A DNA stretch of 64,000 nucleotides, from positions 77,501 through 141,500 of the forward strand of contig JAUPFP010000120.1 of NCBI GenBank assembly GCA_036925085.1, written 5' to 3'. Under the pieces are notes generated by a model. The model was not told the origin of the DNA. It worked only from the letters and a program-made list of their open reading frames with translations, and did not search any database. The stretch is from Brachycybe producta (lineage: Eukaryota > Arthropoda > Diplopoda > Playtdesmida > Andrognathidae). A program made the translations under genes and the position numbers. Of this stretch, positions 34,320 through 45,399 are shown piece by piece. How positions within the stretch are numbered: position 1 is the stretch's first letter; each line of letters begins with the position of its first letter.

Positions 34320-34620
34320 TTTTTCTATACTAGCCTTAATAGGCCATTCCATGGTAAATCAACAGTCTCTCCCCCAAGTTCCATTGATGTAGACAAGGGT
34401 GATGCATCATGAAACTGGTTGTTACAAAAAGTATTCCTCATTGAATTATAAGTAGTGAATTAAATTTCTTTGTTCATTAGACCACTTGTGCAACATTTGC
34501 ACAACTGGTGAATTGCATGTCTCCGTAATTCTCTTTCGAAACGATGCTGAAAATGATGGCAACTATATTTTTGCCATTTTGTGTTCATGTTTTTAATATA
34601 ATTGCACCCAAATTTGAAGA
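34320..34620. repeat. Dispersed repeat, second copy
   Basis: Partner of 21490-21790 (aaatcaacagtct, gtgatgcatcatgaaa, ccacttgtgcaacatttgc). Confidence 0.5.
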
Positions 34621-34769
34621 TATTCTTAAATTTTTGGGTAGCCAACTTTTTTAGAACAAAAAATTTAAAAAATGTAAATTTAATAAACAACTGTTTGTAA
34701 TAAAATAAATGTATGATCACAATTTCAGAAGAAGATTTTCTTAATTTCACATGAATATGAATGTGAAAC

Positions 34770-34990
34770 AATAGTTTCATTTGATTCATAAAGATAATTC
34801 AAACACTGAGTAAATAATCAGGAAGCTATTTTAACAAATGTAAACAATACTGTGAACATTGGGCTCAGAAGCATATACCTTTTTGCTTTCTGTTCAGGCT
34901 CAGGAGAGAATTCTCACTTTTAGTCATACTGCCCAAGATCTAAGTAGAAGCAGAAATTTTCAATTTGTTCTCATGCTCTGTAGCAATTGC
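34770..34990. repeat. Dispersed repeat, second copy
   Basis: Partner of 24320-24550 (attcataaagataattcaaa, gctcaggagagaattctcac, agcagaaattttcaat). Confidence 0.5.
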
Positions 34991-35264
34991 CCATTTTCTT
35001 CATTCAACAATAAAGTTTTAGTGATAAATTTATATATAGTAAGCTTTGTCTGTCTTTCTGTGTATAATGTTGCACAACATGTTTTAACAATGCAGCATAA
35101 CAAAAAATATTATTGAAATTGTTGTTGGGTTTATATCAATGGGGTTTTATATTTTCTGGTTTTGACAATGCATTCTCTATGCTGCACTTGGACTCTTGTT
35201 CTCTGTCATAAGCCTTTATGGCTTCTTGCAGAGTAATTTTTCAAATTTAAATTCAAAAACAAGA

Positions 35265-35714
35265 ACAACACATTTAAGCACGTCGAAATTTATTTAAATT
35301 TAAATGAACCGGTTTTTTCTCATGGTCAACTTTAAGTTAAACTCTCCCCATCCAAGAACCCAAACAATATTAAGGTACTTATAAAATTATATATATTAAC
35401 CCAAGTCTGTCTGTCTATAAGTAATGCTGTAAGAACAAGGACAAAAACCTTTAAGCAAACACACGTGAGGGCGGTGGGGAAGAGGGGCGGTGGGGAAGAG
35501 GGGCGGTGGGGAAGAGGGGAGAAGGAAACGTCCTTCATTGAGTGAGCTTCAGAATTTGGATAAAATAGTTAAACTAGAATGTCCCGTCATACATCACGGG
35601 ACATGGGTTACCCACGTCATGTATGACGGGTTACCCCACTAGTAGTTAAACACTTTTAGTAGCAAAATTAAACTAGAATTTTGCTCCCGACATTAATGAT
35701 GGTTACCCAACTAG
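35265..35714 (+). mobile_element. Cluster of Helitron pieces
   Basis: A 5'-region piece (about 35265-35375, with aaatttaaatgaaccgg) is followed by a short element at about 35385-35642. That element begins tatatattaacccaagtctg and ends catgtatgacgggttacccc, actag|T. A further 3' piece (35657-35714) ends acccaactag|T. The short element belongs to the same subtype as 6903-7095. Confidence 0.6.
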
Positions 35715-36073
35715 TTCAATATAAAATTATTTTACCCAGTGGTAAACATTTGAAACATAAATTTCTTTTTCCAACAATTCACCGCGATAACATCCTTAAT
35801 AGTTCGAGTACTACAAGTAAAAAAAAATATTACTCATGTTCTTATTGTGCATATAGTGTAAACATTCCCATTTGTGCAAAGGAAAATAGCACAGCTGTTA
35901 ACTAGATAATTATTGTGCTTTTAAAAGACAAAATCAACTTCGCATATGTAATCGAATTGGCGTGTAGTTAGCCCTACAAAAAGCCTCTTTCTTGAAAATT
36001 AAGTCAACGTTTATTCATGAAAGATAAATAACGTGCATCATATGCAGTTAACATACGAGGTAAAGCTAAGTAC

Positions 36074-36109
36074 ATATATAAAGGAGCCCAAATCTTAGCA
36101 TAAGTTCAA
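36074..36109 (+). promoter_or_regulatory. Core promoter of the third peptide gene
   Basis: atatataaagg (about 36074-36084) is followed by agttcaa at 36103-36109, mirroring the promoter of the paralogue near 26.25 kb. Confidence 0.65.
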
Positions 36110-36182
36110 TTGCAATAAGCAAAACTTTGAGGAAAAAAAACAGCTTTTATTAGTTCTTAAAAGAAGTCTTTATTTACCTAAA

Positions 36183-37511
36183 ATGGAAAAAGTTATTGCT
36201 TTTTTTTTGGTGGCTATTGTCTTCATTGGAGTAAGTACAGATCTATACATAATATTAACCAAATTAGAGAATACTTAAGCTTACAAATAATGTAACAAGA
36301 TTATGGTATTGAAGAGTAGTAATACTTTTTTTTATGAAACTTTAATTGTTGGTGAAATATGAAATGTGAAGAAAACTTGTTTGCTCACAACCTCACAGAC
36401 AAATTGATAACTAAATGTAACCATGCAAGATGAATGTAGCTCATAATATTGTCATAATAAGCATAAAATTAATGACAACGCCATTCTCTTTTGTATATAC
36501 TTCTTATGACCCAAATTAATTTAACTTTCAACTTAATCTTTCCAATACATAAAATTAATGTTTTATTTGTTGTCTGTTGAAACCTGCTCGAAATTCTTAA
36601 GTTGAAAATCAAGCGCCAATTTCAATTTTTGAATCAATGCGTATGTGCAACAATAACTTTTTAAAACCTAAATAAAGTCACAAATTTCGCTTATTTTTTA
36701 AAAAATTTTGCTTGTAAGAAATACTGTAAGTTTCTACTAAAGGTTTCTATAACCGAATAAGTTTGATTGTGCGTTTTCTATTTATTATTGCTTATATAAT
36801 TGCGGCAACAATTTATTAATTGTTCAATGTTCAAAGTATCAAGTGAGATTCTCTTCTTAACAAAGTATTGATAGTTTTTTTAACCTTTCAACAGACTAAC
36901 ATGAATTCAATTCATGAAAGAGAAAAAAACGATTTTAAATGATGAAAAAATGTTAAAAAATCTAAAAAAAAATCACTTCATTTTTATCATGAAAATCAAT
37001 TTACCAAAATTTAAAATAATAGTAAAGCAATAATAAATAAAGAAAATTTATAAAAAAAATTGGGGCCATTTTTAAATTCTTATTTTAGATTATTTTAATT
37101 TAGTTTTAAAATTATTAACTTGTAAGTAAAAAAAAGTGTCATCAAATTCAGCTGAAAAAAATTCCAGAAGCTCTTCAAACACTTTCAATTTTTAATTGAA
37201 TGTCCTTTAAAAAACAGATAATTAAATATTCATTTTCTTTATCGCTGTAAGCATTATAATATTATTCTATTTGAAACGATGTGCACGGACGTATTTGACA
37301 ATGAAAATGGTCTTTTTTTAAAAAAAATGTATTACTTGTTTATTTTTCCATTTAGGTAGCCTTTGCAGAGAAAGACGTGAACGAAGAAATATCAGAAGAG
37401 ATAAAAGAACTGAAAGCTCGCGTTGCACCATTTTTTAATTTTGATCCTTTTGGAATAGTTGATAATGTTATAAGCTTCATTCAGACACTATTGGCGTCAA
37501 TAGGATTATAA
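36183..37511 (+). CDS. Small secreted peptide precursor, paralogue B
   Basis: Exon 1 is 36183-36230 (16 codons, MEKVIAFFLVAIVFIG) with a gtaagt donor. Exon 2 is 37356-37511, after a tttag acceptor; the intron is phase 0 and 1125 bases. The product has 67 residues: signal peptide cut probably after VAFA, acidic pro-region (EKDVNEEISEEIKELKAR), then a tail AP-FFNFDPFGIVDNVISFIQ ending LLASIGL. Compared with paralogue A, the acidic pro-region is almost unchanged while the tail has many changes. It has no cysteines. The AATAAA used by paralogue A after the stop is altered here (caaataataat). Function unknown; a secreted amphipathic peptide is inferred. Confidence 0.75.
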
Positions 37512-37819
37512 TTGTAAGCACGTTGAATATTATCGGTTTGCTACACTTGTAAGAGCAGAAATATAAAATTAAAATTATAATAGGTAGTTACTATCACAAA
37601 AATTTTAAAATAAGAACTATGTACCTCAATCAAATGAAACGTTACCATTCACGTGTGTAATTGGTAAGCCAAATAATAATAATATAACCATAATTTTATT
37701 GCCATTCATTTATTTACACATTTTTGTTAATTACTAAATTACTAATAATTAATATTTGATAAAAACTCATAATTGTACTTTTGCTTAAAATTGATGATTA
37801 AATTATGATGTGATTCACA

Positions 37820-38360
37820 ACTAATATTCAATTCAATTCAATCAAGTACACCTGCAATCAGCTCGAGAGCCATGTGGCAGGGGGAACAATTCCCAATCAC
37901 AAATGGTTGTCACTGAGACGAGGCATAGACATCATCGTCAAATTGAACTCGTCCTAAAACAGAACTATGTGCTGGAAGAGTATTCCATAGACTAATTACA
38001 TTCCAAAAGAAAGATCACAAATATACATCAGTTCGAGCGCCTATTTCTCTGATAGCCAATGGATGGCCATTTCTACATATATGGGAGATTGGGGAATTCC
38101 ATTTTTTTGTTGTCTGGAACTAGCAATCATTCAAGAAGGGCAAGGCTTTGCTCAGCTCTACGGTTTGCTAGTGATTCCCACTAAAGTTCATCTAGTCGCA
38201 CTGTCAGAGTACATGCATTTACCATTAACGAATCTTGCCGCCCTATGCTGCACCTTTTCTAATTCATATGTTAGGTTAGCTCGATCGATAAGGATTTCAA
38301 ATTGGTGAGCAATATTCCAACAGAGGTCTGAGAAGAGTAAAATAACAGACTTCTTTTAGA
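37820..38360 (-). mobile_element. LINE 3' fragment
   Basis: On the minus strand the sequence includes decayed codons of the C-terminal end of a CR1/Jockey-like polyprotein (a W-N-x-L-P-like stretch near 37.98 kb). It ends with cctgccacatggctctcgag, then attgcaggtgtacttgattg and TTGAA/GAATT repeats. The same order occurs at 10.84-11.26 kb and, inverted, at 50.0-50.43 kb. Confidence 0.5.
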
Positions 38361-38496
38361 TTTTCTTTATGGTCGTAACAACCATGGTTCCAACGTACGT
38401 CCGTTAGATATCTGCATATGATTCTTATGACATGTTGACATGTTTCAAAGGCAACTTTGAGAAGTAATAATTAAAAGTGTTTTAGATACTAGAAAG

Positions 38497-38720
38497 CAGG
38501 GATGGCAATTGGAAAAAAATTAAATTACGATTCCGATTATTCTAATAGATCTATCAATAAATTTAATATTTTCAATTTTGATGCCAATACTTTTTCTTAA
38601 AACCAACTCCAATTCTATTACTTTTTCCCAAAATGTTTTCGATACCACTTATGATTCAAATATCAAAAAAGTATATCCATGAAATTCTGATTCCAATTCC
38701 AATTCTAATAACCATCCCTG
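38497..38720. mobile_element. Short hAT-like MITE
   Basis: cagggatggcaattggaa at the left faces ttccaattctaataaccatccctg (38697-38720) at the right. The flanking octamers agree at 5 of 8 positions, so the target duplication is uncertain. Confidence 0.5.
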
Positions 38721-39429
38721 TTCGAAATTTAAACTGTTCATTTTAAGTATGGTAGTTTCAAGTTGTTATTTGTTACAAAATAAAACTTAACATGGCAGTT
38801 TGAAATTTTTTTTTTAAGTTTTTTTTAAACATTACGTGATTCATTTACTTTTATAGTTATTAAAACATCTGCTAAAATTGCTTCTGTAACTACAGAATAA
38901 CCAAATTTCTTGTCTTTTTGTGTTTTATTCCGTTTTTGCTGATTTTCGATGAAAATCAATATCTAGGAAGTAATATATCTATACGTTTTCGTAATCTATA
39001 AGAGAAATTAATGAGAAACATCAAATACGCTATTAAAATATTTTTATTTTTTATGGTTTGTTGTTTTTATTATTGTGAGCTTTTGACGTCGACTCTTATT
39101 TTTCTGACCAACTTGTAGATGTTGTTTTCTGTAACTCGTCTCTTCTCTGTATCGCGCAGTTCCAGCACGGAGAAGATTCGAGCTACAGAAAAAGTTGGAT
39201 GGCGATGGATTGCGATCGTCCTCCTGCATGGGGGTGAAATCTGTGCAGAAGGATGGTGGCCATCCTGCTCTCCGTCAATGCTGATCTCATCTCCTCCTGT
39301 TGATATTTACCATCAGTAGAAGATGTTGTAGCTGCATCAGGATCGGTATGTGCTCTTTACCTTATGGTGTCTCCGGCCCCTGTAGAGAAGTTATTAGTTT
39401 CCAAACATGAAGACAATGAGGTTTCTTAT
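38721..39429. other. Gene-free stretch
   Basis: 39060-39320 is less AT-rich and open on both strands for about 60 codons, but neither frame shows a recognisable domain. Confidence 0.4.
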
Positions 39430-39771
39430 TGTAACACTTTTATTCATCTTTGTATAGAAACGTGAAGAGTACAAAGACGAATATCATTAATCAAAGGTGC
39501 GTCCTCATGCCCATGATGTGGTACGGATAAGAATCTACGTAATACAACAAAGTTGAGCAAAAGACAAGGACAGGGAACAAAGAGGAGCGTGGTCTTTTTA
39601 TACCTTGGACCTGTGTACACCTGCGAGGTGTAATCAGGTCCAAGTGACCATGGACCTAAGTGTATCATTCCGCCGTCAGAATATTAATTGGGAAAGGAGG
39701 GAGGGACAAACAGGAGTTGTTTACCCCCCAGGCTATAGTTTTGGCGGGAGCAGAAGTTGCTGGGTGTTACA
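39430..39771 (-). mobile_element. Solo LTR with 4-bp TSD
   Basis: A 342-bp unit starts tgtaacac and ends gtgttaca (TG...CA ends on either strand). It is flanked by TTAT on both sides (39426-39429 and 39772-39775). On the minus strand it has a TATA box (ggtataaaaag, near 39600) followed by an AATAAA signal near 39440, the order expected for U3-R. No internal domain is adjacent. Confidence 0.75.
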
Positions 39772-39775
39772 TTAT

Positions 39776-40520
39776 TTACAACATGAGGAGAAAAAGCTTT
39801 CGTTGTACGTTTGTGCAAGTTCTCTAGGTTTGTTTCTTCCAATGCTTAAATGTTCGTTCATTCATTTGAACTGGTATGATCACAAGCCATGAACAAATGA
39901 CTTAAACGCCCTCTAGCAACCAAATGGTAATTTGAAACATGAAGCATATTAAAGAATCCAAGAAAACTTTCTTAAAGCTGAAAAGTATTTCTAAAGAACA
40001 GGAAGATGTCTAGCTAAACGGATTTTTATTTAAGGTAAATGGTTTTTAGCATTGGTCAAACAAATTAGCATAATTCAAAATTGTACAAAATAAAAAGCCC
40101 TTTAAATATTGCACACAAATCACTAATAGCTGGTCACAACATTCAAAAAGAGATTGTAACTTCAATTATCGTTAAAAATTCAGTTTAAAGACACTTCAGG
40201 TAGCTGAAAACCGCGACCATGTTTTAGAAACGTCAAATTTCTATGTTTACCACAAGTTCTGGTGCAAACAAGATTGTAACATAGAACGATTATCAATAAG
40301 ACTGAATAAATATCAATTGTTTGCCAATCTCACACACTTCAATTTGGCGACCACTGTTCTATAGTAAAACCATTTTTTTAAAACATTTTTTTAAAACTTT
40401 CGTGGACAGAAAACGATTCTGATCAACCAATGTATCTGCATATCGAAAAGGTCAAGCACTACTAGGATACTATTCCTTTTTTTTAAAAAAAAAACACTAG
40501 GGCCTATCGACTTGAAGAAA
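39776..40520. other. Gene-free stretch
   Basis: Nothing recognised. Confidence 0.4.
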
Positions 40521-40524
40521 TTAA

Positions 40525-40702
40525 AATGATCAGTTTTATGGTGGATGCTAAGGGCACCATTGCTAAACTTTTTGAAGACTTTTGTGTGAGTTTCAACATG
40601 CCGAAATCGCTAGTTACCAATATTATGACTTCAGTGTTTAAGGACACGGTGATGATAGTCAGGAACCTGCACCAACATAATGTGACTCACTTGCACAGTT
40701 AG
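40525..40702 (+). pseudogene. Possible retroelement integrase scrap
   Basis: The frame FMVDAKGTIAKLFEDFCVSF followed by NMPKSLVTN resembles the span between the first and second catalytic aspartates of LTR-retrotransposon integrases (usually F-G-x-P-x-x-L-V-T-D-N-G), with the aspartate lost. It is short and otherwise featureless, so the identity is tentative. Confidence 0.25.
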
Positions 40703-41440
40703 ATTGAAACTTCAACTCAATAATTAATAATTTTTTTTAATTTTATTATATCCTATTTCTTTTCATGGGTTCGTATCATGTCTTAAATTTCACCATATTT
40801 TATACTGTATATGTACAACTGTATTGACTAGGGTTTCGATTATCGTTCACCTTATAGCATTACCGGTTTTTCTGTAATGCAGCATTACCGAAACCGGTAA
40901 TACCAGTAAATTTCGGTAATAAAACTAAAAATGTAATACATGCTGTAAAAAAAAACTCAAAAATGAAAAATAAAATTTCCGATGTTAAATAAAAAAATAA
41001 ATAATATAAAATAATATAAATTATATAATATAAATATATAATATATAATATATAATATAAATTTATCTAATATCATAATTTGCTAAGGGCTGACTCTCTC
41101 TATCCCTCCTTCACTCCCTCCCTCACTCCCTCCCTTTGTGCACGAATGCTCTCGAAAACTACACACTCTAGAATCGTGAAAATTAACCAGTATACACATC
41201 TTTAGATGGGCTTTTTGGTAGGCTACATTAGAATTTTCAATTTTGTTCCGTTTACCTCATTTTTGTGAAAAATCATCAAATTTCAACAAAACCCCTTAAC
41301 ATACAAAGTTGGCAGCAAAAAAAACTTGCTTTATTGCGTCACGTTTTTTTCAAAGAATAAATTAACCCACGTGGGTTATGGTAGAGGTCACCTTTGATCT
41401 CACAATTTACATTGGTAGCAGTCTTGGTTATGTCTTTGGC
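40703..41440. other. Gene-free stretch with (TATAA)n
   Basis: A GGTAAT/ATTACC-rich segment lies near 40.85-40.93 kb, TATAA repeats at 40.98-41.07 kb and ctccctcactccctcc repeats near 41.11 kb. Confidence 0.45.
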
Positions 41441-41454
41441 ACAGAAGTGAGAGG

Positions 41455-42781
41455 TCTTGGTTCACACTTCCCATCCAAGAACCCCATGATATTAAATTGG
41501 AGAGGGGAAAAGGTTGGAAAGTGTAGAAGGGAAGGGGCGGGAGAGAGAAACGTGGAGGGAAAAAAAGTGGGAGGGGTGACTGAAATTGAAATGAAAGGAG
41601 TAAAAAAAGGAACAAATGACGCGCATGTGCACACCAGAGAAAATCAAAAACTCATTTTCTCCTTCAAATATAAAAAAGGGAGGGGATAATAGTAGCAAAA
41701 TTAAACTAGAATTTATCACAGGCAACTGTGCACAGCATTAGAATTTCTTTTTCTCAGGCCTTTTATGAACGTCATGTGACACCCTGTAGAAACAGAAGGT
41801 GAAACACTTAAGTCAAAATTCAGTCTTGACAGTATGGCACCTCTTGGTGCACAGATGTTCAGACTTGGGTGGCCCGAATTCTAGTGAATTCGTGGAACCA
41901 AGTCCGACCGTGAGAAAAATTGTGAATAAGTCCCAAAAATACTTCTCCTTATAATTTAGTATCCCCGGCCCAGGGCAATGATTGGCCCAGTTGGTCAATC
42001 ATTAAGCTCTGAGGTGACAGTTGCCCCTCCCAGGAGACCGGACAAGTGAGCTTGAGACTTGAGTGTGAGGACAGTCAGAGTTTAGAGTGAGAACGAATAA
42101 GTTCAGTTCATGACAGTCAGTCTTGAGAATTCAAAGAGTAAACTTAAACCGGATAAGTTCTGGACTAGACAGTCAGTTCTAGAGAGTTAAGCCTGATTTA
42201 GAGTAAAACAATAATGTAAAGAGTGTTAACAATAATGTAACAAAGAGTTAGTAAAGAGACATATTTTATTATACATAAACCTGTGTAAGTGTTGTGTATT
42301 TGAACTATATTGGGTTTCTGTACTCCTAAAATAGAGGAGTATCCAGCAGAAGGCACTCAGACACAGCCTGAGTCCCTCTGCCTGGAGCCTCCAGCAACTC
42401 AACGAAAAGGACATAGAGTACCTTCGGCATCGTCAAGCCCTATATCCAATGATCCCTAGGAAAGACGGTCTTTTTGTGGGCCGTTACCTGGCAAGGCAAG
42501 TAAATGTCGTGCCTGGTGAAATCAACCCCCAGAGGAACAACAGAGGCTGGCCCGCAGCAATCGACAACAGAGTCGACCCCGGCACCACCGGTTATTGAAC
42601 CCCGTCAAAGAATTTTGAGAAATGGCGGCGCCAAAGGGCCAGCAACGTCACAGTCATCAACTTCTAATTGGTTTGTTACTTTGTCTGACGTCATAAAAGG
42701 GCGGAGGAAAAGAAATTCTAATGCTGGGCACAATTGCCTGTGAATTTTGCTCCCGTCATTTATGACGGGTTACCCCACTAG
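41455..42781 (+). mobile_element. Non-autonomous Helitron split by a solo LTR
   Basis: The left part (41455-41774) has ccatccaagaaccccatgat, ggagaggggaaaaggttgg and the start of the internal palindrome. The right part (42653-42781) completes the palindrome (gctgggcacaattgcctgtg) and ends cccgtcatttatgacggg, ttaccccactag|T. The interruption at 41775-42652 is a separate LTR with its own target duplication. Confidence 0.75.
41775..42652. mobile_element. Solo LTR nested in a Helitron
   Basis: An 878-bp unit starts tgtgacaccctgtag and ends aacgtcaca. It is bounded by GTCA at 41771-41774 and 42653-42656, and deletion of the unit plus one GTCA restores the Helitron sequence (aacgtcatcaa). The 4-bp duplication and TGTGAC start fit a Gypsy-type LTR. 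The 79-codon frame near its right end is not matched to a known protein. Confidence 0.8.
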
Positions 42782-43251
42782 TACAATTATAAAGCTGCTA
42801 TTCTTCTTGTAATAATAGATACTGTATTGGCAACTTAGTATAATTATTAGGAAAAATCGGAAAAATGCTTCTCTTGAAAAGTTCATGTTTTTTTACTTGT
42901 AGGCCTACTCTTTTTCATACCACCCTGGAAATAATGAAGTGATACTGAAACATAATAATTTCATGTCAGTTTTAAATATTACATGTAAAATTGCTATTAA
43001 AAGACAGTTAAAAAAAATATATGCCTCATTTCCAATACATATTAGTACAGCTGAATTTTATAAAACGTAATAAATCAAAAAAAATATTTCAATTACTAGT
43101 CCACACACCAGCACGAATGAAAAATCCCTTCTAGTATAAAGTTGCAATGAAAACATTACAAAAATTCTATGGTGCTTCTACGTTAAAAAAACCTGAAAAT
43201 TTAAGCTTTTGGACAAAAATATACAATTTAAAGCACTAACAAAAAATATTA
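42782..43251. other. Gene-free AT-rich stretch
   Basis: Nothing recognised. Confidence 0.4.
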
Positions 43252-43314
43252 ATGATGATAATGTGGACTAAAATATGTTTACTATGTATTTTGTTTGTGA
43301 TTAATATATATAAG
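43252..43314 (+). CDS. Candidate signal-peptide exon
   Basis: In-frame ATGs at 43252, 43255 and 43261 open a short frame (MWTKICLLCILFVINIYK) with a typical signal-peptide hydrophobic core. It ends in phase 0 at a strong donor, AAG|gtaagc. This is the layout of exon 1 in the three complete peptide genes. The 48219-48425 exon, in compatible phase, is the only candidate partner seen, about 4.9 kb away. No TATA/AGTTCAA pair was found upstream, and the composition is AT-rich, so it could be chance. Confidence 0.25.
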
Positions 43315-43499
43315 GTAAGCAAAAGCAAGCCATATAGTTTTTTTTTTCATTTTAAAAATATACTGTATTGCATTTTTTTCAAATTTCTTGCAAATATAAA
43401 TAAATTCATCAAAACCTAATTTATATTAAGTGGCAATATACACACGTCTCGTACATAGCACTGGCCTGCATACAGTATATACAAAAATAAGCAAGTCGG

Positions 43500-43560
43500 T
43501 CAAGTTTTGCCCCCCCCCCTGGAAAAAACTGAAATGACGGCCCTGCCTATAGATACCAGC
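43500..43560. mobile_element. hAT-like right-end fragment
   Basis: A C run and gaaatgacggccctg resemble hAT-type right termini. No left end was identified. The following 100 bases share ttgccctaatgacact words with the tandem array at 51.28 kb. Confidence 0.3.
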
Positions 43561-43699
43561 CATAAAAATATTTGCTTTAAGGGTACATTTGCCCTAATGA
43601 CACTTTCCCTAAAACCACTTGCCATTATATACGTTATGTGGCACTATTTGCACGCCTGTGGCACGCAGAACCTATTTAATATACTCCACCGAAAGACAC

Positions 43700-44370
43700 T
43701 AAACCGCACATAAAAAGAGGAAAAAAAAAAGCCAGAAAAAAAAAAGCCAGAAAAAAATATAAAAACCACAGACAATGACTTTTTATTCTCGTTTGCTGTC
43801 TTTTAAGTTCTTCTACCGGTAATTTAAAGCTCCATGAGCGATGAAGAAAGTGTGTTCATTGGTTTACAGAAAAAACCTATTCATTTCAAACCTACCCATT
43901 CATTATGGTCACCACACGCAGATTAAAACAGCAAAAGAAATTATACCTTAAAAGTTTCGTATGCTTACCTCTTGGAGGGCCATCTTTTTGGTCTACTGCT
44001 ACTAGATGTGCTGTTTGTACAAATTCGTTCATAACTTTACTTTTCAAATGCAAATTTGAAGTCTTCTAAGAAAGACAATAATGAATGAGTAATTATTATG
44101 AGTTTTGATCAACAGCAGGGTAATTCGTAACCAACATACCAACTGCACCGACTTTCTGCACCGAATTGTCTTTTTGAGATTTATGCGTCAAATATCAGCT
44201 TCTGTGCCTGTTGTTTTCTGAATTTGTCACAAACCAGAACTGTAAAGAACTAAAACAGAACCAAAGCTGGTGAATTAAACAGCATTCATTACATGACAAT
44301 CACATTCACAGTAATAATAAGCACATCAACACATTCACTGTTAAGAGCACAGAATAAGGAGAAGAACAGA
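43700..44370. other. Gene-free stretch
   Basis: Nothing recognised apart from A-rich aaaaagccagaaaaa repeats near 43.72 kb. Confidence 0.4.
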
Positions 44371-44379
44371 AGCGAAACT

Positions 44380-45066
44380 CTACTAGCGTTAGCCCGCTAG
44401 TACTTGCAGAGAGCATGCGCATTGACATCTTATCGTTTATATAGGAAAGTGAAAAAACTACGGTACCCCTTATAGGACGTTTAAATTACTAATAGACTTA
44501 GTATCTCAATATATTGACTTAGTATCTCAATTTACTGACTTAGTATCTCAATTTATTGACTTAGTATCCCAATTTATTGACTTAGTATCTCAATATATTG
44601 ACTTAGTATCTCAATATATTGACTAAGTATCTCAATATATTGACTTAGGTTAGGTTAGGTTAGGTTTGGTTTGGTTAGGTGATGTTAGGTTAGGTATAGT
44701 TACCTAACCAAACCAAACCTAATATAACCTCAACCTAACCTAAAGTCAATATATTGAGATACTAAGTCAAAATATTGAGATACTAACTAAATATTGATAC
44801 TATCTCAATGTATTGACATATAGTACGTCAATATTTGAGACCTGCGCGCAAAAAACACCAAATTAATTTTATTTTATTAATTTTAATTTAATTTTGTTAA
44901 ATTTCGGCGACTTCCTAGGGCCCCTATAGTGATGTTCTCATCGGCAGTTTCCATTGGTGATCAATATATGGCGCTGCTAACGCTAATCTGCAATCACTTT
45001 CCTATATAAACGATAAGATAGCAATGCGCATGTGCTCTGCTAGTTCTAAGGGGCAAACGCTAGTAG
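44380..45066. mobile_element. Foldback MITE with TTAGG-like core
   Basis: The ends ctactagcgttagccc and gggcaaacgctagtag are inverted. gcatgcgcattgacatctta and cgtttatataggaaagtg are also inverted at the right (cactttcctatataaacg, agcaatgcgcatgtgctc). Inside are a 21-base tandem repeat (ttgacttagtatctcaatat, about eight copies, 44500-44645), a ttaggttagg array, its inverse, and a shorter inverted copy of the 21-base repeat. Confidence 0.7.
44645..44752. repeat. Inverted TTAGGT arrays
   Basis: ttaggttaggttaggttagg on the left faces cctaacc/aacctaacctaa on the right around a short spacer. The unit is close to, but not the same as, the metazoan telomere repeat TTAGGG. Confidence 0.7.
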
Positions 45067-45079
45067 AAAATGTAGAATT

Positions 45080-45395
45080 TCATGACAATGGACGAAAACT
45101 TCTCTTATTTTATGAAATGTATTAATATGTTTGGTTGTTTAGATGTTTTCTTGTAAAGGTAAAGTATTATTCACTTGATTAAATTGAAACATTATTAACA
45201 TGAGGAAACAAATACTTTTTAAATTATAATGTAATGATTTTATTTTATTTTTTTTAATTTTGTATATCGTTTTTAAATAATAAAATTCAAATCATTTTAA
45301 GCTTAATTCATAAAAGCATGTGCAATTTACATAAAATGATAAATTAATTTTTTTATTCAGATTAGCTTTTAATAAATGTTATTTATATGTTTCAG
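45080..45395. other. Gene-free AT-rich stretch
   Basis: Nothing recognised. Confidence 0.4.
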
Positions 45396-45399
45396 TTTA

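Noticed and set aside
39044-39319. Overlapping frames near 39.1 kb
   Set aside because: Both strands are open by composition, and neither translation is recognisable.
44500-44640. CRISPR-like array
   Set aside because: The 21-base units are contiguous without unique spacers and the genome is eukaryotic; it is a simple tandem repeat.
44645-44752. Interstitial telomere or chromosome fusion point
   Set aside because: The unit is TTAGGT-like rather than a clean telomere repeat, is very short, and sits at the centre of a foldback element.
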